Position numbers and translations under genes: made by a program
Assembly (NCBI GenBank): GCA_905479685.1
Contig: CAJQNJ010000032.1
Coordinates: forward strand, 1 to 54,353
From: an uncultured Acidimicrobiales bacterium
GTDB taxonomy: Bacteria; Actinomycetota; Acidimicrobiia; Acidimicrobiales; SHLQ01
DNA length: 54,353 nucleotides
Direction: 5' to 3'
Notes under the pieces: generated by a model
Database searches by the model: none
Told to the model about the DNA's origin: nothing
What the model saw: only the letters and a program-made list of their open reading frames with translations
In this document: positions 25,432 to 34,489 of the stretch, in pieces
How the letters are laid out: each line of letters begins with the position of its first letter
Numbering within the stretch: position 1 is the first letter of the stretch

Positions 25432-26874
25432 ATGACCCGCCTCCCCTACCGCTCTTCGCCCGCTCAAGCGGTCATCGCTGAGGGACTCGAGGCGTTGCGT
25501 GTGGAGCTCGAAATACCAAGCGCCTTTCCCGCTGACGTCCTTTCTGAATCAGTCGAGAGTGCAGCGAGGGGTCCACAGATACCTCCCGGCAGCGCGGCGA
25601 CCAACATTGTCGATCGCACCGAACTCGAATTCATCACCGTCGATCCACCGGGTTCAATGGATCTGGACCAAGCCGTGCACGCGGCGCAGACCCCTCAGGG
25701 CTGGCGGGTTCACTACGCGATCGCCGATGTCGCCGCGTGGGTGCCTCCGGGCGGAGCGGTCGACCTCGAATCGCAGAACCGAGGGTTGACCATGTACAGC
25801 CCCGATAGTCGGGCGGCCTTGCACCCGACACCACTCAGCGAAGACGCTGCCAGCCTGCTGCCAAACCTCGAACGCCAGGCCTTGTTGTGGACCATCGACC
25901 TCGATGATGCCGGCCACATCCTCGACGCACACCTGGAGCGTGCGCGTGTGCGATCCAGAGCTCAGCTGTCCTACCGTGAAGCTGCCGCGCTCATCGAATC
26001 GCGCGAGTCGAACGTGTTGATGGCAGTCAGGGAAGTCGGCCGCCGTCGAGAACAGCTCGAGATCGAACGAGGGGCGGTCTCACTGCGTCTTGCCTCCCAA
26101 GAGGTCATCTCGACGCCGACGGGATTTGCGCTCGAATACGACGAGTCGCTTCCAATCGAGGGGTGGAACGCCCAGATCAGCCTGCTCACCGGTATCGCAG
26201 CGGCATCCATCATGATCAAGGGCGGTGTCGGGTTGTTGCGCACTCTGCCTCGGCCTGACGATGGAACGGTTCGTGATCTTCGACGTACGGCACGAGCTCT
26301 TGGTATCGAGTGGCCAAAATCTCGCTCCTACGCGGAGGCCGTGCGGAGGCTGGACCCCAACGAACCACGCCAAGCGGCGCTGATCGCCCAGTCAGCACGT
26401 GGATTACGTGGCGCTGGGTACGAAGCGTTCGACGGCGAACTGCCCGAGCACACCGAACACTCTGCGATCTCAGCCGACTACGCCCACGTCACGGCGCCCC
26501 TTCGCCGACTGGGTGACCGATACGCCAACGAGTGCGTCCTGGCTGTCATCGACGGATCAAGGCCCCCTGAGTGGGTCCTCGAGACACTTCCTCTTCTGCC
26601 GAGGCTTCTCGGGCGCGCGAGAAACCGCGAAGGCTCCCTCGAGCGAGCGGTTCTCGATCTTGTCGAGGCGGCACTGCTCGTCGACCGCGTCGGTCAAGTG
26701 TTCTCCGGGTTGGTGACGGCCGTGGATGCGTCGAAGAATCGGGTGCGGGTACAACTCCAGTCGCCAGCTGTCGTTGCGTACGCCGATGGAGACGCCGATC
26801 TTGGAGACGAGGTCGCCGTACACCTCGATGAGGTCGACGTCCGACGGCGACGTGTCGAATTCTCGCTCGCGTAG
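25432..26874 (+). CDS. RNB-domain exoribonuclease (RNase II/R family)
   Basis: A 480-residue 3'-to-5' RNA exonuclease. The RNB catalytic core starts at about residue 50 (VDRTELEFITVDPPGSMDLDQAVHA), which supplies the cluster of Asp residues that bind two magnesium ions, and continues through YAIADVAAWV and ADYAHVTAPLRRLGDRYAN. The N-terminal cold-shock domains of E. coli RNase II/R are missing, and only a short beta-rich tail (VQLQSPAVVAYADGDADLGDEV) follows in place of a classical S1 domain. The compact form resembles the Deinococcus-type enzyme. It lies 24 bp after the DUF3048 gene. Confidence 0.9.
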   Translation: MTRLPYRSSPAQAVIAEGLEALRVELEIPSAFPADVLSESVESAARGPQIPPGSAATNIVDRTELEFITVDPPGSMDLDQAVHAAQTPQGWRVHYAIADVAAWVPPGGAVDLESQNRGLTMYSPDSRAALHPTPLSEDAASLLPNLERQALLWTIDLDDAGHILDAHLERARVRSRAQLSYREAAALIESRESNVLMAVREVGRRREQLEIERGAVSLRLASQEVISTPTGFALEYDESLPIEGWNAQISLLTGIAAASIMIKGGVGLLRTLPRPDDGTVRDLRRTARALGIEWPKSRSYAEAVRRLDPNEPRQAALIAQSARGLRGAGYEAFDGELPEHTEHSAISADYAHVTAPLRRLGDRYANECVLAVIDGSRPPEWVLETLPLLPRLLGRARNREGSLERAVLDLVEAALLVDRVGQVFSGLVTAVDASKNRVRVQLQSPAVVAYADGDADLGDEVAVHLDEVDVRRRRVEFSLA

Positions 26875-26884
26875 CGTTTGCGTC

Positions 26885-27838
26885 CTACTTGACCGCTTCG
26901 ACAGGCTTTGGGGCGTACAGTTCGGCGGCGGTCGTGCCATCGCTGGCAACGGTGAGGAGCTCGTGTCCCGAATCGGTCACCACGAGCGTGTGCTCGAATT
27001 GTGCCGATCTGCGGCCGTCCATCGTCAGCGCCGTCCAATCGTCATCCCAGAGGTAGAGCGATGGATCACCAAGCGTGAGCATCGGCTCGACGGTGAACGT
27101 CATTCCGGTCGTCAGCTCCGTCCGGGCCCGAGGATCGTAGTAATGGGGAATCTGGAGGTCCGAGTGGAACTCGGTGCCGACGCCGTGGCCAATGAACTCC
27201 CGCACGACACCGAGGTTGTGTGCACGTGCGTGGCGTTCGATCGCTCGCCCGATGTCATGCACCTTCGACCCGTTACGGACCGTCTTGATGCCCTCCATCA
27301 TCGACACGTAGGTTTCGGTCACGAGCCCGCGCGAGAGCGCGTCGACGTCACCGACGAGGAACGTGCAGGAATTGTCACCGTGCACACCGTCGATGTACAC
27401 GGTCACATCGATGTTGATGATGTCGCCATCGAGCAGCTGCCGTGTGTCAGGAATCCCATGACAGATCACTTCGTTCACCGACGTACAGACGGACTTCCGG
27501 AACCCTCGGTAGTTGAGCGGTGATGGATAGGCACCGCGACGAATCGTCTCGTTGTGCACGATCTCATCGATCTTGTCGGTGGCGATTCCTGGTTCCACGA
27601 ACGAGCCAGCGTGAATGAGAACTTCCGCAGCGATCGCTCCCGCCTTTCGCATCGCGTCGAGTTCGGCTGGAGTGCGCACGAGCGAAGACACCGAAGGTCC
27701 GGGCTCACCTGAGTCGGCATAGGGCGGCTTCACGATCCCCGCGGGCACCGTGCGACTGAGGCCGATGATTCCAGGCCGAACAGGTGGCTCAGAAGGCGGG
27801 GCCGCTACGGCGTTCCTTTTTCGCTTTCGTTTTGCCAC
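26885..27838 (-). CDS. map: Type I methionine aminopeptidase
   Basis: Removes initiator Met from nascent proteins. The 317-residue enzyme has the five metal ligands in order: NIDVTVYIDG and HGDNSCTF (two Asp), GHGVG (His), TVEPML (Glu) and QFEHT (Glu). A basic and Pro-rich N-terminal extension of about 60 residues (KRKRKR, then PPSEPPVRPG) precedes the pita-bread fold, comparable to the linker-bearing MetAP1c class of mycobacteria. It lies 91 bp downstream of the Crp/Fnr regulator on the same strand. Given two adjacent genes with ordinary codon use, it looks like the housekeeping copy. Confidence 0.94.
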   Translation of the reverse strand: MAKRKRKRNAVAAPPSEPPVRPGIIGLSRTVPAGIVKPPYADSGEPGPSVSSLVRTPAELDAMRKAGAIAAEVLIHAGSFVEPGIATDKIDEIVHNETIRRGAYPSPLNYRGFRKSVCTSVNEVICHGIPDTRQLLDGDIINIDVTVYIDGVHGDNSCTFLVGDVDALSRGLVTETYVSMMEGIKTVRNGSKVHDIGRAIERHARAHNLGVVREFIGHGVGTEFHSDLQIPHYYDPRARTELTTGMTFTVEPMLTLGDPSLYLWDDDWTALTMDGRRSAQFEHTLVVTDSGHELLTVASDGTTAAELYAPKPVEAVK

Positions 27839-27929
27839 GGGTTCCTCCGGATCGAACGAGCTGGCTGTTCAAGTGTAGAAGCTTGTACTCGGCGTCCGCA
27901 TGGCCATGTGGGACCTGCCTTCGGCTTCT

Positions 27930-28613
27930 TCATGCAAGACCCGACAGTCGGGCCGCTCGTTCCACCAGTGCGTTGCGATCGAGGATTGTCATCACCGAAC
28001 CCTTCGTTTCGACGATGCCCTGCTCGCGCAGCTGACCGAGTTCTTTCACAACGGCCTGGCGCGAAATGCCTGCCCAATCTGCGATCTCTTGTTGGGTGAT
28101 CGGGGATTTCACCCGAACGACACCGTCTCGCATGCGCCCAAACCGTCGATCGAGCTCGAGTAAGCGGCGAGCAACTCGTCCCGCGACGTCATCGAGGGCA
28201 AGTTCGAGTTGATGAGATGATGCGTTGCGAACTTTGCGAACCATTTCGTCGAGGAGCGACCGAGTGAAGTGTTGGTCGGTGTCCACGAGGGTACGAAAGT
28301 CGCGGACCGACAGCACGAGCACCTCGGTCGGCGTTGTCAGCGAGAAGGCGCTTGCAGAACGAACCGAGTTGTCGATCAGCCCCATCTCGCCGATGATGTC
28401 ACCAGTTCCGCGAATCTCGAGCAGCACTTCGCGGCCATCGTGGGACCCAACAGTGATCTTGATGTGGCCTCGTTGGATCAGGAGGACCTCCGAAGCCGAG
28501 TCGCCTTCGAGAAATAACGTGGCACCACGTCGATACGTACGGCGTGCCGAACGCGCGTCGATCAACTCTCGTTCCCGTGGTGATAGTCGTCCAAGAAAGT
28601 CCTGAGAAGACAT
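27930..28613 (-). CDS. Crp/Fnr-family transcriptional regulator
   Basis: A 227-residue regulator with an N-terminal cyclic-nucleotide-binding beta roll (GATLFLEGDSASEVLLIQRGHIKIT ... GDIIGEMGLIDNSVRSAS), a long dimerisation helix and a C-terminal winged HTH (TQQEIADWAGISRQAVVKELGQLREQG). The phosphate-binding cassette reads GEMGLIDNSVRSA, so Arg-Ser is retained and nucleotide binding is plausible. There are no Fnr-type Cys. ATG 28613 is used; the 205 extra track residues are not coding. The divergent lipoprotein gene shares its promoter region, which contains a 7-7-7 dyad. Confidence 0.9.
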   Translation of the reverse strand: MSSQDFLGRLSPRERELIDARSARRTYRRGATLFLEGDSASEVLLIQRGHIKITVGSHDGREVLLEIRGTGDIIGEMGLIDNSVRSASAFSLTTPTEVLVLSVRDFRTLVDTDQHFTRSLLDEMVRKVRNASSHQLELALDDVAGRVARRLLELDRRFGRMRDGVVRVKSPITQQEIADWAGISRQAVVKELGQLREQGIVETKGSVMTILDRNALVERAARLSGLA

Positions 28614-28689
28614 GCTGTCAAGACGGTATCGATTTGCCTTGGAGCTCACCAATGCGACCGGCCAACCGTCTCGCATCAGCATTGACAGC

Positions 28690-28710
28690 ACTGACGGCGT
28701 GATCGTCAGT
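28690..28710 (+). promoter_or_regulatory. Dyad operator candidate between the Crp/Fnr gene and a lipoprotein gene
   Basis: ACTGACG-GCGTGAT-CGTCAGT is a perfect 7-7-7 inverted repeat ending 11 bp before the GTG of the lipoprotein gene. It might be the binding site of the divergent Crp/Fnr regulator, or a leader hairpin that hides the ribosome-binding site. It does not match the TGTGA-N6-TCACA consensus. Confidence 0.4.
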
Positions 28711-28721
28711 ATCGTCAAGAG

Positions 28722-29450
28722 GTGATCCGCCTGCGCGTGCCCTCCATCGCACGACTCATACGATGCAGTGTCTTCCTTCTGGCAGCAACGATCGTGCTCT
28801 CGTCGTGCGCTGAGGACGAAGTCCGTGAGCTCCGTTTGACTCCGACGTCGACGGTCGAGACCGGAGTTCGCGTCCTGGCCGACAACTGTCCCGGCCCGGA
28901 CGCCGTCTACTTGTCTGTGCGAGAGGAGGTGTTGTGGACGATCGAACGGATTCCGACCGTCGAGGAGTCCGGGGGAGAAGTCATCGAGCAAGACACAACA
29001 ACAGCTGTGGCCGAGCCGATACCAGGATTGGTCGAGTTTCTCATCGGGAGAGCCCCAGACAATTGGCGCACAACGACCGCCCTGGCCGAACCGCTCACCC
29101 CCGGTATCCGCTATACGGTCCGCACCGAGCCCGATGGTCAGTCGATCGACTTCAGTACGCCAGATCTCTCCCCCGGACTGCTGTGGGATGGAACCGGCAA
29201 CGCACAGTTCAATCCGGACCTGATCCAAGTCGAGTGCTCACAACCCGCAGACGTCGAGGGATTCGCACGAAACATCGTGGTACTGCTGGCCCTCTGGGTG
29301 ACCACCGCGGCGATCATCATGGTCGCGATCATCTTGGTGCTCTTCGTGATCACGCGTCGATTCAGCCGAGTACGAAGCCTGCAAAAGCGCGCAGAACGCG
29401 AGGCTCTCGCCCAAGGTGGTAAGAGTCCGAGCGCTCGTTCGAAGCGCTGA
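28722..29450 (+). CDS. Lipoprotein with C-terminal membrane anchor
   Basis: A 242-residue envelope protein of unknown function. The N-terminus is a lipoprotein signal (CSVFLLAATIVLSSC, lipobox LSSC), the middle is an extracytoplasmic domain with two Cys (NCPGPDAVYLSVREEVLW; VECSQPADVEGF) and repeated references to TTTAVAEP/TTALAEP, then one TM helix (about 190-215, VVLLALWVTTAAIIMVAIILVLFVI) and a basic cytoplasmic tail. Having both a lipid anchor and a C-terminal helix is uncommon. It starts at GTG 28722 after AAGAG. It is divergent from the Crp/Fnr gene. Confidence 0.6.
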   Translation: MIRLRVPSIARLIRCSVFLLAATIVLSSCAEDEVRELRLTPTSTVETGVRVLADNCPGPDAVYLSVREEVLWTIERIPTVEESGGEVIEQDTTTAVAEPIPGLVEFLIGRAPDNWRTTTALAEPLTPGIRYTVRTEPDGQSIDFSTPDLSPGLLWDGTGNAQFNPDLIQVECSQPADVEGFARNIVVLLALWVTTAAIIMVAIILVLFVITRRFSRVRSLQKRAEREALAQGGKSPSARSKR

Positions 29451-29505
29451 GTGTGGTGTCATCGTGCGCGGCGTGGGATACGTCGACGATCTGCGCACAG
29501 GGACC

Positions 29506-30858
29506 TCAAAAACTGGGCGTGTGACGAAGTAGGTAGTCGTTCGCGGTTCGCTCGCGGCGTTCACGAATCTGTCGCGCCCTGGCGGTCAGATCGCCCGTCA
29601 CGGCAGCCGCGGGACCAAAGATGTCGTGGGTCTGGTAGCTGCGACCGAGAACATCGGAACTCGAACCGCCGAGCACGTCCTCGATCACCGTTGCGTAGAT
29701 CTGGCGAAAGTCCATGCTGACCCTGAGGTCTCCACGATCGTCGAGCGACCGCAGCGGCGGCGGATCACCATAGAGACCACCCTTGACTCGACGTCCGAGG
29801 AAGAAGACATGGTTGGCGGTGCCGTGATCGGTTCCGCTGGAGCCGTTGGGTTCCACGCGTCGACCGAACTCGCTATAGACCATGACGATCACCCGTGGGG
29901 CCGTCGCGGCCGAAAGCGTGCTGAAAAAGGAGTCCAGCGCGGCGTCGAGCTCGGTCAGAAGATCGGCATGATCACCAACGCCGGAGTTCCCTCCGATTTG
30001 ATTGTCGTGAGTGTCGTACCCGCCATGCCAGACGTTCAACACGCGTGTCCCCAGATTGAGGTTCACCAACCTGGCAGCGAGAACCATGTCTGAGAGCAGC
30101 CGACCCTCCGGCAGGTCGTTTCTGTACGCACCAGCCACCGACTGTGCTGCGTTGATCGAGAGCGCATTGACTTGCCCCACGCGGTTCACCCACGCTGGCC
30201 TGTCTGATTCCTCACCCATTTGACGGATCGCCCGATACATCCGTTGATCGCGCTGATCGGACCGATCAGACCCGTACAACCCGCCACCGTGACGCGGAAG
30301 GTCCGTGACATCTGTTGCGGTACCTCGCAGATGCAACGGCACCCCCCGTCCACCGATCGCAACGCCGGTGAACTGACTGGTTTGTGCAGCGTCGAGCCAA
30401 CGGCCAAGCCATCCAGTCCCGGCAATTCGACCGTCGGGGAGACCTGTCTGCCAGCGAGCGAGGTTCGAGAAATGGCTGCGGTCGAGCAGTGGATCACCGA
30501 CGCCACGGACAACGGCGACGTCACCTCGGCGAAAGCGTGTCGCAAGTCGTCGGAGGCTCGGGTGAAAGTACTGGCTCTGGCCAGCGCTGTGCGCCCCAGC
30601 GACGTCGATGGCCATCGGCCCGCGAAGGTCTCGATAGGTTCCGCTCCCGAATGGGCCGAACGTGTTGATTCCGTCGTTTCCTCCACTCAGCGTAACGGTG
30701 ACGAGAATCGTGTCGCTGCCCGTAGATGCGGCGCCGGCGAGGTCAGTGAACAGTGTGGGACCAGCAGCGACCGCACCACCCGCGGCCAGCGCTCCTTTGA
30801 GAAACCGTCGACGCTCCATCAATGACATGGGACGTTCTGGGTCAAGTTCTCGAATCAT
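29506..30858 (-). CDS. DUF1501 family protein, Tat-exported
   Basis: A 450-residue protein of the DUF1501 family (alkaline-phosphatase-like superfamily). It carries a Tat signal (RRRFLKGALAAGG), then LVTVTLSGGNDGINTFGP near the mature start, GRGVPLHLRG, NVWHGGYDTHDNQ and SEFGRRVEPNGSSGTDHGTANHVFFLG, the usual DUF1501 signature toward the C-terminus. Function is unproven. I choose ATG 30858, which overlaps the upstream stop as ATGA, over the track's GTG two codons earlier. DUF1800 and DUF1501 genes are consistently paired in many bacteria, and the pair here fits that arrangement. Confidence 0.9.
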   Translation of the reverse strand: MIRELDPERPMSLMERRRFLKGALAAGGAVAAGPTLFTDLAGAASTGSDTILVTVTLSGGNDGINTFGPFGSGTYRDLRGPMAIDVAGAHSAGQSQYFHPSLRRLATRFRRGDVAVVRGVGDPLLDRSHFSNLARWQTGLPDGRIAGTGWLGRWLDAAQTSQFTGVAIGGRGVPLHLRGTATDVTDLPRHGGGLYGSDRSDQRDQRMYRAIRQMGEESDRPAWVNRVGQVNALSINAAQSVAGAYRNDLPEGRLLSDMVLAARLVNLNLGTRVLNVWHGGYDTHDNQIGGNSGVGDHADLLTELDAALDSFFSTLSAATAPRVIVMVYSEFGRRVEPNGSSGTDHGTANHVFFLGRRVKGGLYGDPPPLRSLDDRGDLRVSMDFRQIYATVIEDVLGGSSSDVLGRSYQTHDIFGPAAAVTGDLTARARQIRERRERTANDYLLRHTPSF

Positions 30859-32165
30859 GCGCACTGCACCTCCGGCATGAACATGCCAACGGCGAACGGC
30901 TCATAGGCCATTGCCCACGGCCGTTCCTCCCGGGTGGTCACGATCAACTCCCGCATGTATTCCTTGGTTCGGTCGGAAGCATCGAAGATGGAAAAGAACG
31001 TGGTGATGACATTGACAACCTGATCCGGGTTCAGGGCATCGAGATTCTGGAGGATGCCGCGCTCATCGGACTTCCACTTCAAATTGTTGGTGAACCGGGA
31101 CTTCGTCCATGCGCTGGCGGTGCTGAGCCAGAACCCGTTCTGTCCCCATCCGGCGACGGTCGGCGGGTCGAACAGGGTCATTCCCATCCCTTCCATGCGC
31201 CACCGCACACTGTCGTCCTGGCTTCGGAGACCACACCGACGCATGACGTCGACCATGTACTCGACCGGACTCTTGACCAGTGCGTACCGACTGTCCACCG
31301 CCCAGAACTCGTCGTGCATCAGCACGGCGCGAACGAGGCGCTTGATGTCGAGATCGCTCGCCCGGAAGTCTGCCGCAAGGTCGTCGACCACCGCTTGGGA
31401 TGGATTGGTGTGCACAAAGAACTTGAACACCTTCCTGGCGAAGAAGTCCGAGGTCGCTGTGGCCTTCACCCCGGAGCAGAGTTCGTCGAGGGTGTCGTGC
31501 GCGTTCCAATTCTTGCGAATGCCGAAGAGAGCCTTCGTGCCGTGGTCGTGTTCTTCGGAGTTGTATCGGTAGCGCGGGTCGTATTGCCAGTTGTTCTCGC
31601 GGGTCGCGCCAATGGTGTTGTGTCCGGTCCAGGCACGTGCCATTGCCACCACGTCACCCTCGGTGAAGCGCCCGTTACCCACTGTGTGGAGTTCCATGAG
31701 CTCCCTGGCGAAGTTCTCTTGCTCGGCACCCTTCTTGTTCGATTCATTGTCGAGGTAGATCAACATGGCCGAGCCGAGCGAGATCTTCTCGAGGAGCGCG
31801 CGAAACGACCCCTGCCCGAAGTTCCGTAGGACCATGTGCTGATCCCACATGAGCCTCGAGTCCTCCACTTTCTCCCGACCCGTCGCGAAGTGCGAGTGCA
31901 AGAAGAGCGTCAGCTTCTCGTCGATCGTCGGTGGTGCGGTGATCATGCGATCCACCCACCATTCGATCATCTTTTCTTGCGCCTGCCAGTGCTGGTCGCC
32001 TGAGTCGAATCGACCCCAGTCAGGTAGTCCCGGTATGGCTGTGTCGAACAATCGATCGACGGCGTTCGCACGGGTCATACCGACGAACGAGTCGATCATC
32101 GAGGTCGTGCCACCCATTGCCCCGCGGCGCAGCAGATGTGCTGCTTCTGGTCGTGTTAACGGCAT
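30855..32165 (-). CDS. DUF1800 family protein
   Basis: A 436-residue DUF1800 protein, first gene of the DUF1800-DUF1501 pair. The family pattern is clear: an opening LTRPEAAHLLRRGAMGG, then EKLTLFLHSHFATGREKV, NQNAREL-like NFARELMELHTVG, FTEGDVVAMARAWTGH and FDPPTVAGWGQNGFWL. No Tat or Sec signal is evident. The biochemical role is unknown; an association with an extracellular matrix or secreted polymer is a common guess. The gene is coupled to the next by an ATGA overlap. Confidence 0.9.
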   Translation of the reverse strand: MPLTRPEAAHLLRRGAMGGTTSMIDSFVGMTRANAVDRLFDTAIPGLPDWGRFDSGDQHWQAQEKMIEWWVDRMITAPPTIDEKLTLFLHSHFATGREKVEDSRLMWDQHMVLRNFGQGSFRALLEKISLGSAMLIYLDNESNKKGAEQENFARELMELHTVGNGRFTEGDVVAMARAWTGHNTIGATRENNWQYDPRYRYNSEEHDHGTKALFGIRKNWNAHDTLDELCSGVKATATSDFFARKVFKFFVHTNPSQAVVDDLAADFRASDLDIKRLVRAVLMHDEFWAVDSRYALVKSPVEYMVDVMRRCGLRSQDDSVRWRMEGMGMTLFDPPTVAGWGQNGFWLSTASAWTKSRFTNNLKWKSDERGILQNLDALNPDQVVNVITTFFSIFDASDRTKEYMRELIVTTREERPWAMAYEPFAVGMFMPEVQCA

Positions 32166-32267
32166 TCCTGTACCCGTTCCGTGATCCTCGAGCCGTTCTT
32201 CGGCACCACGTTCGATTTTCTTGAATCACGCCAGCACAGAACAGGTATGGAGGGACGACGGTTCTCG

Positions 32268-33650
32268 TCACATCCTGCTTGGCAGGTCTGCCACGATGTC
32301 GAATCCCACGACGGAACCACCGTGCTCGCGGTTTCGAGCATGGGTTGTTCCCCCGTGTGCTGCCGCCACCTCGGCCACGATCGCCAGACCCAGACCAGAA
32401 CCAGGCATGGTCCGCGTTCGATCCGAGCGGTAGAAACGGTCGAAGATTCGAGCCTCTTCCCCATCGCCGATACCCGGCCCGCGATCGAGCACGTCGATGG
32501 AGGCTTCGCCCACAATGATGTCGATGGGCGTGTCAGCCGGGCTGAACTTCACGGCATTGCCGACCAGATTCCCTATCGCCCGCTCGAGTCCCCTGGGGTC
32601 ACCGAGGACACAGGCGAACGGCGGAGCATCGACCGAAACCATACGACCGGTCCGGCGAGTCGTTCGTTCGGCGGCATCTTGGGCCAACTCGACCAGATCG
32701 ACTTCTACGAATGCATCGGGAGCGAGCGCGACTGAATTGGTTGCCAGACTGACAAGCTCGGTCACCAAGGTCGTCAGCTCCCGGACTTCGCTGTCCATCT
32801 CTTCGATGATCGAGTCGCGTTGGTCCGGAGCGAGCTCTGATCCTCGACGACGGAGGACATCAACGTTCGTCCGAAGACTGGTGAGTGGGGTTCGCAGTTC
32901 GTGATTCGCGTCTCGAACCAACCGTTCTTGTTGGTCTCGAGACGCACGAAGCGTCGACAACATGGTGTTGAAGCTTCTCGCCAAGGCGCCGAGCTCGTCG
33001 GAGCCTTCAACTCGAAGGTCGGCATCGAAACGGCGAGTTTCGGCGACTTGTTCGGTCGCGGCGGCGAGCCGGGCGACTGGCCGCAGGACTCGATCTGCGA
33101 CCAACCAGCCGAGAAAACCTGCTGCGAGCGAACCCGTCACACTGATGACAACCAGCCAGCCGCGCAACCCATCGAGCGTTGATTCGACGTCGGCGAGTGA
33201 TCGCGCCACCATGAGCGCTCCAGTCGGATTCGAAGAGGTGAGAACCCGATACGGCACGCCGGCGATCTCTCGATCGAAAGCGATGCGCTTCACTGCAGAT
33301 CCGGGCGGGAGGTTCGCCACTGCCACATCTGCCTCGGTCACCGGGATGCGAGTTCCTGAGATGAGCAGGGTCCGTCGACCTTCTGCTGACACGATCTGGA
33401 TGCTTGCGTCGGCCCGAGTCAAGGCGGTCAGCGTCCCGGCTTGAAAGCCCGCACTCTCCGGCGACGCAATGGGAAGGTTGGATGCCGCTGCCAGCCCCAA
33501 TTCCGTTTCGCGCGAGCGTGTGAGTAGAAACTCACTCACCTGGCGATTCAGCTCACTTTCGGCGCTCACGTACGAAAGGAAGCTGGCACCGAACAACATG
33601 ATTGCGACAACACCACCAATCACGGCGGTGAGTCGCCAACGCAGGCTCAT
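32268..33650 (-). CDS. Membrane sensor histidine kinase (OmpR-type pair)
   Basis: A 460-residue kinase with two TM helices (about 8-30 and 160-182), an intervening sensor domain of about 130 residues, a HAMP domain (RVLRPVARLAAATEQVAETRRF), the phospho-acceptor H-box DANHELRTPLTSL, N-box NLVGNAVKFSP, and G-boxes DRGPGIG and GSGLGLAIV. It is laid out like mycobacterial MprB. Its ATG overlaps the response-regulator stop, so the two are coupled. The sensed signal is unknown, but the FAS1-OmpA gene lies just upstream on the same strand. Confidence 0.92.
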   Translation of the reverse strand: MSLRWRLTAVIGGVVAIMLFGASFLSYVSAESELNRQVSEFLLTRSRETELGLAAASNLPIASPESAGFQAGTLTALTRADASIQIVSAEGRRTLLISGTRIPVTEADVAVANLPPGSAVKRIAFDREIAGVPYRVLTSSNPTGALMVARSLADVESTLDGLRGWLVVISVTGSLAAGFLGWLVADRVLRPVARLAAATEQVAETRRFDADLRVEGSDELGALARSFNTMLSTLRASRDQQERLVRDANHELRTPLTSLRTNVDVLRRRGSELAPDQRDSIIEEMDSEVRELTTLVTELVSLATNSVALAPDAFVEVDLVELAQDAAERTTRRTGRMVSVDAPPFACVLGDPRGLERAIGNLVGNAVKFSPADTPIDIIVGEASIDVLDRGPGIGDGEEARIFDRFYRSDRTRTMPGSGLGLAIVAEVAAAHGGTTHARNREHGGSVVGFDIVADLPSRM

Positions 33651-34345
33651 CAGCTTCGAGCCGTGTACCCGACGCCGCGAACCGTGTGTATCAATCGGGG
33701 CAATCCGTCGACCTCGGTCTTTCTGCGTAGATACCCGATGTACACATCGAGCGACTTCGAATTCGTCTCGAAGTCGTACCCCCAGATGCGCTCGTAAATG
33801 ACTTCGCGAGTGAGCACGATGCCGGTGTTGTGCATGAGTAGGGCCAAGAGTTCGAACTCGGTCTTGGTCAACTCGATGAGCTGACCATTGCGTCGAACTT
33901 CTCTCCGTGCGAGATCGAGAACCATGTCGGCGACTTCGAGCACTTCATGATCGGTCTCCACCACCGTTCCGCGTCGTACCAGAGCTCGCAACCGTGCGAG
34001 CAATTCCTCGAGATCGAACGGTTTCACAAGGTAATCGTCGGCACCCGCATCGAGGCCGGCGACTCGGTCTGCCACATCATGGCGGGCCGTCAACATGAGC
34101 ACGGGAGTACGAATGCCCTTCTCGCGAATGCGACGACACGCCGTGAGGCCGTCAACCGAAGGCATCATCACGTCGAGCACGATCACCTCAGGGTCGACCG
34201 AGAGCAGCGCTTCCAGTGCTTGGGCACCGTCGCTCACCGCATACACGTCGTACCCTTCGAACTTGAGCGCACGCTCCAGTGCCTCGCGAACGCTCCGATC
34301 GTCCTCAGCGAGGAGGAGCGTGGTCTGTTCGGTGGGGTTCGCCAT
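33650..34345 (-). CDS. OmpR-family response regulator
   Basis: A 231-residue regulator: receiver domain with the acidic pocket LAEDD, phospho-acceptor Asp in VIVLDVMMP, the Thr in MLTARHD and Lys in LVKPF, then a winged-helix DNA-binding domain (LTKTEFELLALLMHNTG ... YIGYLRRKTEVDG ... IHTVRGVGYTAR). It resembles MprA. ATG 34345 gives the normal N-terminus; the 35 upstream track residues are not supported. A large hairpin sits between it and the FAS1-OmpA gene. Confidence 0.94.
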   Translation of the reverse strand: MANPTEQTTLLLAEDDRSVREALERALKFEGYDVYAVSDGAQALEALLSVDPEVIVLDVMMPSVDGLTACRRIREKGIRTPVLMLTARHDVADRVAGLDAGADDYLVKPFDLEELLARLRALVRRGTVVETDHEVLEVADMVLDLARREVRRNGQLIELTKTEFELLALLMHNTGIVLTREVIYERIWGYDFETNSKSLDVYIGYLRRKTEVDGLPRLIHTVRGVGYTARS

Positions 34346-34357
34346 GCCTACAAACGT

Positions 34358-34398
34358 AGAAGAGCCCGGCATCACACGATGCGACACCGGGTTCTTCT
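34358..34398 (-). terminator. Large hairpin, likely terminator of the FAS1-OmpA gene
   Basis: AGAAGAGCCCGG pairs with CCGGGTTCTTCT (12 bp with one G-U), and the apex contains a second perfect stem, GCATC-ACAC-GATGC. It stands between the FAS1-OmpA stop and the response-regulator start. On the minus strand it ends in CTCTTCTACG, a modest U-run, so a rho-independent terminator is likely but not certain. Confidence 0.6.
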
Positions 34399-34489
34399 TA
34401 GAGACTTCTTTGATGCCGATGATCCCGGCCTGAGCCCAACTTCCGAGCATCGAGGAGGCCCAGCCGATGGATCGCGACCGCGGCGAGCA

